Under the pieces are notes generated by a model that made no database searches, was not told the DNA's origin, and saw nothing but the letters and a program-made list of their open reading frames with translations. Position numbers and translations under genes: made by a program. This document shows, one piece after another, positions 6,698-12,369 of a stretch of DNA of 12,369 bases (its first letter is position 1; each line of letters opens with the position of its first letter). This DNA comes from an uncultured Oxalobacter sp. (GTDB lineage: Bacteria; Pseudomonadota; Gammaproteobacteria; Burkholderiales; Burkholderiaceae_D), in contig CAJKQK010000061.1 in assembly GCA_905202055.1 (NCBI GenBank), forward strand, positions 1 through 12,369, in the 5' to 3' direction.

Positions 6698-8311
6698 TCA
6701 ATCGCGATATTTCGATGTGATCGGACATCGCCAGTCGCGTCCGAAACCACGCGGCGTGATCCGGATGCCGATGGGGGCCTGACGCCGTTTGTATTCATTG
6801 ATTCTCATCAGGCGGACGATTCGTTCCACAACGGCTGTGTTGTACCCGTTCCTGACGATTTCATTGACGCTGCGGTTATCTTCCATGAACATTTTGACGA
6901 TTGTATCGAGTACTTCATAAGGAGGAAGGGTGTCCTGGTCGAACTGGTTCGGTTTCAGTTCGGCCGTCGGTGCACGGGTCAGCATTCGTTCCGGAATGAC
7001 ATCCGAGATCGAATTGCGGTAGTGACAAAGGCGATAGACAAGTGTTTTGTAGATGTCCTTGATCACGGCGAAACCACCTGCCATGTCACCGTACAGGGTA
7101 CAGTAACCGACAGCCATTTCACTTTTGTTTCCGGTTGTCAGGACGATGGAGCCAAACTTGTTCGACAGGGCCATCAGCAGGGTTCCGCGAATGCGTGCCT
7201 GAAGGTTTTCTTCCGTCGAATCTTCGGGAAGATTGTTGAATTGTGGTGCCAGTGTGCTTAAAAACGACGAGAAGCAGTCTGAAATCGGAATTTCGTCGTA
7301 AGCGACTTTCAGGCGTGCCGCCATGTCACTTGCATCAATTCGCGAGATGTCGCTGGTATAAGGGGAGGGCATCATGACGGCACGGACTTTTTCAGGTCCC
7401 AGCGCATCGACGGCAATCGCCAGAACCAGTGCGGAATCGACACCTCCCGACAACCCGATAATGACACCGGGAAAACCGTTTTTACAGACATAATCCCGAA
7501 CGCCCATGACAAGCGCCTTGTAAACTTCGCTTTCTACTGTCATGCTTTCTTCAATACGGCCTTTAACAGGCTGCTTTTTGTCGAAAGAGACAATTTCAAG
7601 GTCTTCTTCGCACTGTTTTAACCGGGCGCAGATTTTTCCGTCTGAATCCATCGCAAACGAGCAACCATCGAAGACCAGTTCGTCCTGACCGCCGACCAGA
7701 TTGGTGTAGATGGCAGACATACCCTGGCTGACGACATTCTGGCGGATGATAACGGGACGCTGGTGCATTTTCCCCATATGGTACGGCGAACTGTTCAGCA
7801 CAAGCATGACATCCGCTCCGGCTGCACGTGCTTTTTGCGATGGCAATGGAAACCAGACATCTTCGCAAATGCCGATTCCGAAACAGACACCTTTGACCTT
7901 GAACACGAGCGGTTCATTGCCCGGTGCAAAATATCTTTTTTCGTCAAAAACGGTGTAATTCGGCAATTCCTGTTTGAAATAGGTACCGATGATGGTGCCG
8001 TTTACCAGAATGGAACAGGCGTTGTAACACAGGCCGTTTTGGATCAGATGATGGCCGACCAGTACGAATACATTGTCAAGATCGGCCAGTTCGTTTTTAA
8101 GCCTGTCCAGTTCCAGTTGCGTGGATGAATGAAAGCTGTGCTGCAAAAGCAGGTCTTCAGGAGGATAGCCGGTCAGGGAAAGCTCTGGCGTCAGAACGAT
8201 ATCGGCTCCACGCGAAGCCGCTTTCCGGGCGAATTCTGCAATGCGTTCGCGATTGCCGGACAGATCTCCGACGGTACTGTTGATTTGGGCGATGGCGACT
8301 TGGGGAGACAT
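6698..8311 (-). CDS. nadE: Glutamine-dependent NAD+ synthetase
   Basis: The enzyme makes NAD+ from nicotinic acid adenine dinucleotide and ATP, using ammonia released from glutamine. The N-terminal nitrilase-type glutaminase domain (about residues 1-260) has the catalytic triad Glu43 (TPELSLTGYP), Lys113 (YFKQELPNY) and Cys149 (GIGICEDVW). The C-terminal synthetase domain has the ATP pyrophosphatase loop SGGVDS at 288-293, then TTGNKSEMAVGYCTLYGD at 392-409 and RRQAPIGIRITPRGFG near the end. The 537-residue length fits the shorter glutamine-dependent form rather than the ~680-residue mycobacterial type. All catalytic residues are intact. It is divergent from thrC and upstream of glnB on the same strand. 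A weak extended -10 (TGCTATCCT on the minus strand, near 8355-8363) may drive it. Confidence 0.96.
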   Translation of the reverse strand: MSPQVAIAQINSTVGDLSGNRERIAEFARKAASRGADIVLTPELSLTGYPPEDLLLQHSFHSSTQLELDRLKNELADLDNVFVLVGHHLIQNGLCYNACSILVNGTIIGTYFKQELPNYTVFDEKRYFAPGNEPLVFKVKGVCFGIGICEDVWFPLPSQKARAAGADVMLVLNSSPYHMGKMHQRPVIIRQNVVSQGMSAIYTNLVGGQDELVFDGCSFAMDSDGKICARLKQCEEDLEIVSFDKKQPVKGRIEESMTVESEVYKALVMGVRDYVCKNGFPGVIIGLSGGVDSALVLAIAVDALGPEKVRAVMMPSPYTSDISRIDASDMAARLKVAYDEIPISDCFSSFLSTLAPQFNNLPEDSTEENLQARIRGTLLMALSNKFGSIVLTTGNKSEMAVGYCTLYGDMAGGFAVIKDIYKTLVYRLCHYRNSISDVIPERMLTRAPTAELKPNQFDQDTLPPYEVLDTIVKMFMEDNRSVNEIVRNGYNTAVVERIVRLMRINEYKRRQAPIGIRITPRGFGRDWRCPITSKYRD

Positions 8312-8552
8312 AATATTCGTTCAAAAATGAGTGACATCCGAAGAAACTATTGAGGATAGCATATAACTTTTTCGATTTTCGTGTTCGGACATTTTCTCAA
8401 ATGACAGGCTAAATGTTCATCTGAATGTCTAAGGCAGCGGAATTTGGTTACAATGCTAAATCTCGTTGGGCCGATTGTTGACGGTTTGTTGTTTATAAAT
8501 CGTTATTTTATTGTCGGTCTTGTTCAACCGCTGAATTTAGTAGATGGTTCGT
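8312..8552. promoter_or_regulatory. Divergent nadE/thrC intergenic region with candidate promoters
   Basis: No gene is visible here. For thrC, a TACAAT box (8449-8454, five of six -10 bases) is the best -10 candidate, but its -35 region is poor. A TTGACG at 8478-8483 has no good -10 at standard spacing. For nadE, the minus strand offers an extended -10 TGCTATCCT about 45 bases before its ATG. I see no attenuator hairpin, riboswitch or threonine-rich leader peptide. Confidence 0.35.
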
Positions 8553-10022
8553 ATGCAATACGTTTCGACTCGCGCACAAGACAAAAATGGAGCAAAACGC
8601 TCTTTTTCCCAAATTCTGCTCGAAGGGCTGGCTCCGGATGGCGGTCTGTACATGCCGGATTCCTATCCGGCCGTGACGATGGCGGAGCTGGATTCATGGC
8701 GTTCCCTGTCTTATGCCGGCCTCGCTTTCGAGATTCTCAGGAAATTCGCGGACGATATCCCCGGGGCTGACCTGAAAGCGCTGGTCGAAAAAACCTATAC
8801 CTCCGGCGTCTATAAAAATGTCCGTTCCGGCGATTCAAGGGATGCGATCACGCCTTTGCGCCTGCTGGAAGAAAAAGATGGCCAAAAGCTCATGTTGCTT
8901 GGACTGTCGAACGGGCCGACGCTGGCCTTCAAGGATATGGCGATGCAGATGCTCGGCAATCTTTTTGAATACGAATTGGCACGCAAAAATGCCGAACTGA
9001 ACATTCTGGGAGCAACATCCGGTGACACGGGCAGTGCCGCGGAATATGCCATGAGGGGCAAAAAGGGTATCCGGGTGTTCATGCTGTCGCCGCACCTGAA
9101 AATGAGTGCTTTCCAGACAGCGCAGATGTTCAGCCTGCAAGACCCGAACATTTTCAATATTGCCATTGAAGGGGTGTTCGACGATTGTCAGGATATCGTG
9201 AAAGCCGTTTCCAATGATCTGGAATACAAGGCACGCCAGAAAATCGGCACCGTCAATTCGATCAACTGGGCGCGTGTGGTGGCGCAGGTGATTTATTACT
9301 TCCGTGCGTATCTGCTGGCGACGCAAAACAGTGAACAGAAAGTGTCGTTTACCGTTCCATCAGGCAATTTCGGGAATGTGTGTGCAGGGCATATTGCACG
9401 TATGATGGGATTGCCGATCGACAGACTGGTTGTCGCCACGAATGAAAACGACGTCCTGGACGAATTTTTCCGCACGGGTGTTTACCGCGTTCGCAAGTCG
9501 GCTGAAACCTGGCATACCAGCAGTCCGTCAATGGACATTTCCAAGGCATCCAATTTCGAACGATTTGTTTACGATTTGCTCGCTAAAGACAGTATCCGGG
9601 TCAGCGCCCTGTTCAAACAGATCGAATCGAGAGGTTTTTTCGACCTGTCGGGCAAGTCTGGAAGCGATGGCGACGAGTTCGCACAGGTCGGCAGTTTCGG
9701 CTTTGAATCCGGTAAATCCACCCATGCAGACCGTCTGGAAACGATCCGGTTCGTACAGAAGGAATACGGCATCATGATCGATACCCATACGGCAGACGGC
9801 CTCAAAGTGGCGCGCGAACATCAGCAAAAAGGGGTTCCGATGATTGTGCTGGAAACGGCTCAGGCAGCGAAATTCAACGAAACGATTTTCGAAGCGCTGG
9901 GCACGAATGCCGATCGTCCGGCAGGTTTCGAAAATATCGAAGACTTGCCACAACGTTTCACTGTTATGCCTGCTGATGCGGAAAAGGTCAAAGAGTTTAT
10001 TGCGGCACGAACGGGACTTTGA
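8553..10022 (+). CDS. thrC: Threonine synthase
   Basis: This PLP enzyme converts O-phospho-L-homoserine to L-threonine, the last step of threonine synthesis. Numbered from the chosen ATG (489 aa) the N-terminal MQYVSTRAQDKNG is typical of the long proteobacterial type. The PLP lysine is Lys127 in SNGPTLAFKDMAMQ. The phosphate-binding GATSGDTGSAAEYAM begins at 154, and SGNFGN near 270 is also conserved. The sequence is intact to the family's C-terminal end. An ATG three codons upstream (8544) is possible; neither start has a clear ribosome binding site, and 8553 matches relatives better. In many Burkholderiales hom directly precedes thrC; here nadE does, on the other strand. There is no terminator before moeA, so the two are probably co-transcribed. 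Confidence 0.95.
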   Translation: MQYVSTRAQDKNGAKRSFSQILLEGLAPDGGLYMPDSYPAVTMAELDSWRSLSYAGLAFEILRKFADDIPGADLKALVEKTYTSGVYKNVRSGDSRDAITPLRLLEEKDGQKLMLLGLSNGPTLAFKDMAMQMLGNLFEYELARKNAELNILGATSGDTGSAAEYAMRGKKGIRVFMLSPHLKMSAFQTAQMFSLQDPNIFNIAIEGVFDDCQDIVKAVSNDLEYKARQKIGTVNSINWARVVAQVIYYFRAYLLATQNSEQKVSFTVPSGNFGNVCAGHIARMMGLPIDRLVVATNENDVLDEFFRTGVYRVRKSAETWHTSSPSMDISKASNFERFVYDLLAKDSIRVSALFKQIESRGFFDLSGKSGSDGDEFAQVGSFGFESGKSTHADRLETIRFVQKEYGIMIDTHTADGLKVAREHQQKGVPMIVLETAQAAKFNETIFEALGTNADRPAGFENIEDLPQRFTVMPADAEKVKEFIAARTGL

Positions 10023-10085
10023 TTTTTATGACGAAGTTTCCGATCGTTTTTCCGACTTGAACGAAATATGAGGGGCGGACCTGAT

Positions 10086-11312
10086 ATGCTGACAGTTGAC
10101 GAAGCACTGAATAGTTTGCTTGAAATGGCCCGGCAGGTTCCGGAGTCGGAAACTGTCGCCCTTAACGATGCGAATGGACGTGTGCTGACGGAGTCGCAGT
10201 ATTCCACGATAGATGTACCGAATGCGGATAACGCCGCCATGGACGGTTATGCCATTCGTTTTTCCGATCTCAATGAAGCCGGGACGGTTTTGATTGTCAG
10301 GCAAAGGGTTCCTGCCGGACAGACGGGCGGGAAATTGAAAAGCGGGGAAGCGGCACGTATTTTTACCGGCGCTCCCATACCGGAGGGTGCCGATACGGTT
10401 GTCCGGCAGGAATGGTGTGAAGCCGATGGAGACCAGTTGAGATTTACGCGTTTGCCGGAGAAAAAAGGTGAATCGGTCAGGTATCGTGGAGAAGATCTTG
10501 AAAAAGGGGATCTCGTCCTGAAAAAAGGAACCCGGTTGCAGGCGCAGCATCTTGGCATTGCCGCTTCCGTCGGTCTGGTGGATTTGCCGGTTACCCGTCG
10601 TCTGAAAGTCGCGTTGATGTCGACTGGCGACGAGCTGGTAAAGCAGGGTGAATCGTTGACCCCGGGGAAAATTTATAACTCCAATCGCTATACTTTGCGC
10701 GCACTGCTTGAAAATCTCGGGTGCGCCGTAACGGATTTGGGCATCATTGCCGACAACTTCAAGGCAACACAGGCTGCTTTTGCGCAAGCCGTAACGATGG
10801 GACATGATCTGATCCTCACATCCGGGGGCGTTTCCGTGGGCGAAGAAGATCATGTCAAACCGGCTATCGAATCGCTGGGACGCCTGCATTTCTGGCGCGT
10901 GGCCGTCAAACCGGGAAAACCGCTTGTTTTCGGTGAAATCGATGAACTTTCCGTACAGCCGTCTGTGCGTTCCACCCCTATTATCGGTTTGCCCGGCAAT
11001 CCGGTTTCCAGCTTCGTCACTTTCCTGCTTTTCGTTCGGCCGTTTCTTTTGCGGATGCAGGGAGTGGAGGATGTGTTTCCAGAATCGTTTTCGCTTCGTG
11101 CGGATTTCGGGCTGGACAATCCCGATGAACGGAACGAATTTTTAAGAGTCAGATTGAACGAAGCCGGAGGGCTCGAGCCTTTCGTCAATCAGGGATCAGG
11201 TGTGATGTCTTCAACCGTCTGGGGAGACGGCCTGATCGACAATCCACCGGGAAAGTCTGTCAAAAAGGGGGACTTTGTCCGTTTTATTCCTTTCAGTGAA
11301 TTGTTGAACTGA
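10086..11312 (+). CDS. moeA: Molybdopterin molybdenumtransferase MoeA
   Basis: MoeA inserts molybdate into adenylylated molybdopterin, the final step of molybdenum cofactor assembly. With the ATG at 10086 the protein has 408 residues and opens with MLTVDEALNSLL, as in relatives. An ATG six codons upstream (10068) is less likely; AGGGG ahead of 10086 can serve as its ribosome binding site. Motifs in this numbering are PNADNAAMDGYA (about 45-56), the RIFTGAPIPEGADTVV stretch (about 91-106), STGDEL (179-184), TSGGVSVGEED (245-255) in the MoCF-binding domain, KPGKP (275-279) and GLPGNPVSS (301-309). All are intact. It lies 63 bases after thrC and overlaps moaD by one base, so the three genes form one transcription unit. 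Confidence 0.95.
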   Translation: MLTVDEALNSLLEMARQVPESETVALNDANGRVLTESQYSTIDVPNADNAAMDGYAIRFSDLNEAGTVLIVRQRVPAGQTGGKLKSGEAARIFTGAPIPEGADTVVRQEWCEADGDQLRFTRLPEKKGESVRYRGEDLEKGDLVLKKGTRLQAQHLGIAASVGLVDLPVTRRLKVALMSTGDELVKQGESLTPGKIYNSNRYTLRALLENLGCAVTDLGIIADNFKATQAAFAQAVTMGHDLILTSGGVSVGEEDHVKPAIESLGRLHFWRVAVKPGKPLVFGEIDELSVQPSVRSTPIIGLPGNPVSSFVTFLLFVRPFLLRMQGVEDVFPESFSLRADFGLDNPDERNEFLRVRLNEAGGLEPFVNQGSGVMSSTVWGDGLIDNPPGKSVKKGDFVRFIPFSELLN

Positions 11313-11566
11313 TGAAAATTAGAGTGCGTTATTTTGCCAGCGTCAGGGAAAAACTCGGGGTTGCAGAAGAATGGGTAACATTACCCGATGATGTTGAAAC
11401 GGTTGACGGCGTTCGGCTTTTCCTCATGAAAAGAGGAAGCGTCTGGTCTGAGGTATTGTCTGCCGGACAGTTGAAAATGGCTTGTCAGTTACAAATGGCA
11501 AAGCCCGATGCAAAAGTGAGCGAAGGATGTGAAGTCGCTTTCTTCCCTCCTGTCACGGGGGGCTAA
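11312..11566 (+). CDS. moaD: Molybdopterin synthase sulfur carrier subunit MoaD
   Basis: MoaD is a ubiquitin-like sulfur carrier. Its C-terminal Gly-Gly is adenylylated by MoeB and thiocarboxylated, and it then delivers sulfur to cyclic pyranopterin monophosphate within the MoaD2-MoaE2 complex. The 84-residue protein starts MKIRVRYFASVREKLG and ends FFPPVTGG, both typical of the family. Its ATG overlaps the moeA stop (TGATG), implying translational coupling. The partner moaE, which normally follows, is not in this window; the next gene is DUF2239. No terminator is evident after the stop. Confidence 0.93.
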   Translation: MKIRVRYFASVREKLGVAEEWVTLPDDVETVDGVRLFLMKRGSVWSEVLSAGQLKMACQLQMAKPDAKVSEGCEVAFFPPVTGG

Positions 11567-11583
11567 ACTCCGGTTTAATTCAT

Positions 11584-11613
11584 TTGCCTTATTTTACCCG
11601 GGTAAAATATGCT
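11584..11613 (+). promoter_or_regulatory. Candidate promoter of the DUF2239 gene
   Basis: TTGCCT (11584-11589) and TATGCT (11608-11613) are separated by 18 bases. Each matches the sigma70 consensus at four of six positions. The spacer is almost filled by the perfect palindrome listed separately, a layout typical of repressed promoters. The predicted start lies some 20 bases before the ATG at 11641. Confidence 0.4.
11590..11609. promoter_or_regulatory. 20-bp perfect palindrome, probable operator
   Basis: TATTTTACCCGGGTAAAATA reads the same on both strands. It has no loop and no following T-run, so it is not a terminator. It lies between moaD and the DUF2239 gene and spans the gap between the candidate -35 and -10 boxes. 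A dimeric transcription factor site is the simplest reading; which protein binds is unknown. Confidence 0.6.
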
Positions 11614-11640
11614 TTTCATTTTATATGAACAGGGCCGCAA

Positions 11641-12261
11641 ATGTATCACTCTGCACTTTCACAATGGATCGCCTTTTCCGGAGACAGCTGTATCGCGTCC
11701 GGCATGCCTGAAAATGTCGCGACACAGGTCAAACATTCTATCGATTTAAATCCTGTAGAGCCTGTGCTGGTTTTCGATACAAAAACAAGTGCCGTTATCG
11801 AAGTGGACTTTCGGGGCTCTTTATCTGATGTGATGGCCCGTTTGCCTGTCGGTAGCGGGCAGGAAACAGAAACCGGTTCATCGCAGAAGGTGCCTGTCAA
11901 ACAGGGCGCAGGAAGACCAAAATTAGGTGTGGTTCCGCGGGAAGTCACCTTGTTGCCGAGGCATTGGGAATGGCTTGCCATGCAACCTGGAGGCGCATCG
12001 GTGACGCTTCGGAAACTGGTCGGGCATGCCTTGCGTGCGGGAACGGAAACAGACCGGATGCGTCAGGTGCAGGAGGCGGCTTACAAGTTCATGGTGGCGA
12101 TGGCAGGAAACCGGCAGGGGTTTGAAGAAGCCTCGCGGGCCTTGTTTGCCGGGAACTCGGCTCAATTCAGGCAGTGTATTGAAAATTGGCCCTGCGATAT
12201 CCGGGATCACCTCTTTTCCCTGTTGAGTGATCTCGATGGCATGCCTGATCGTAATGATTGA
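11641..12261 (+). CDS. DUF2239 family protein, possible ribbon-helix-helix DNA-binding protein
   Basis: I recognise this 206-residue protein as DUF2239, a family without known function. Residues 1-70 look like a small alpha/beta domain (FSGDSCIASG, then VLVFDTKTSAVIEVDFRGS). Residues 71-90 are a low-complexity polar linker. The conserved core GRPKLGVVPREVTLLPRHWEW starts at 91. Within it, residues 100-132 read as strand (REVTLLP), helix (RHWEWLAMQPG) and helix (ASVTLRKLVGHALRAG), the order of a ribbon-helix-helix DNA-binding unit. The C-terminal part (142-197) is helical and aromatic. There is no signal peptide or membrane segment, so it is cytoplasmic. It has its own candidate promoter with a palindrome and its own terminator, so it is probably not just the tail of the moaD operon. 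The DNA-binding idea is inference. Confidence 0.85.
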   Translation: MYHSALSQWIAFSGDSCIASGMPENVATQVKHSIDLNPVEPVLVFDTKTSAVIEVDFRGSLSDVMARLPVGSGQETETGSSQKVPVKQGAGRPKLGVVPREVTLLPRHWEWLAMQPGGASVTLRKLVGHALRAGTETDRMRQVQEAAYKFMVAMAGNRQGFEEASRALFAGNSAQFRQCIENWPCDIRDHLFSLLSDLDGMPDRND

Positions 12262-12286
12262 GTTCTTTTCGCAAAAGGCAAAAACA

Positions 12287-12316
12287 AAAAAGCCGACATT
12301 TTCATATCGGCTTTTT
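12287..12316. terminator. Bidirectional terminator between DUF2239 and rpmG
   Basis: AAAAAGCCGA (12287-12296) pairs perfectly with TCGGCTTTTT (12307-12316) around a 10-base loop. Plus-strand transcripts end in five T. Minus-strand transcripts coming from rpmG end in a run of six T. It serves both converging genes. Confidence 0.87.
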
Positions 12317-12343
12317 CAAGCGCAAGAAAAAACAGGGAAGACC

Positions 12344-12369
12344 TTACTTGATCTTCGTTTCCTTATAAG
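12344..12369 (-). CDS. rpmG: Large ribosomal subunit protein L33, C-terminal end only
   Basis: Only the last seven codons and the stop are inside the window. Read on the minus strand they give YKETKIK followed by TAA, which matches the conserved C-terminus of L33 (E. coli ends YKEAKIK). L33 is a small protein of the 50S subunit. A bidirectional terminator lies just downstream. The call rests on a very short match plus the terminator and gene orientation, so it is probable rather than certain; the sequence to the right would settle it. Confidence 0.72.

Noticed and set aside
7362..7369. GGGGAGGG, matching the FtsK-orienting KOPS consensus
   Set aside because: Only one copy was noticed and it lies inside nadE. 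With seven defined bases, about one or two chance matches are expected in this window on both strands.
8453..8543. Possible leader peptide before thrC (hydrophobic frame beginning MLNLVGPIVDG)
   Set aside because: It is not rich in Thr or Ile codons, has no stop before thrC, and no attenuator hairpins follow, so a threonine attenuator is not supported.
10026..10889. Open frame of 287 codons on the minus strand opposite moeA
   Set aside because: It overlaps conserved moeA sequence entirely, has no recognisable motif and no upstream signal; it is a shadow frame.

Overview
The window is ordinary chromosomal sequence from a betaproteobacterium, most likely order Burkholderiales and plausibly Oxalobacteraceae (an Oxalobacter-like genome). 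This rests on gene order (trxB divergent from ftsK-lolA; nadE followed by a PII gene; thrC-moeA-moaD), on the protein sequences, and on base composition that looks close to balanced by eye, which is low for the order. The genus is an inference. No tRNA, rRNA, CRISPR array, insertion sequence or phage gene is visible.

Left part (1-5011). The first ~100 bases are extremely AT-rich and hold no gene I can support. On the minus strand lie lolA (lipoprotein chaperone) and, upstream of it, ftsK (DNA translocase of the divisome). A 268-base divergent intergenic region with several inverted AATAC-type motifs separates ftsK from trxB (thioredoxin reductase) on the plus strand. trxB is followed 12 bases later by a gene for an Smr-domain protein, probably in one operon.

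Middle part (5012-8543). A small Sel1-repeat lipoprotein gene ends in a strong intrinsic terminator, and a GNAT acetyltransferase gene starts directly at the end of that terminator's T-run. A bidirectional terminator separates it from the convergent minus-strand pair nadE (glutamine-dependent NAD+ synthetase) and glnB (PII nitrogen signal protein). Between nadE and glnB there is a perfect 17-bp terminator hairpin only about 20 bases from the glnB start.

Right part (8544-12369). thrC (threonine synthase), moeA and moaD (molybdenum cofactor synthesis) form a plus-strand run. The usual flanking partners hom and moaE are not present. A DUF2239 gene follows, with a 20-bp perfect palindrome placed between candidate -35 and -10 boxes. 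A bidirectional terminator then separates it from the C-terminal end of rpmG (ribosomal protein L33), which enters from the right edge on the minus strand.

Most genes are housekeeping. The least understood and most interesting element is the DUF2239 gene with its palindromic promoter; its middle region reads like a ribbon-helix-helix fold, which suggests autoregulation. I found no clear sign of a new multi-gene system.
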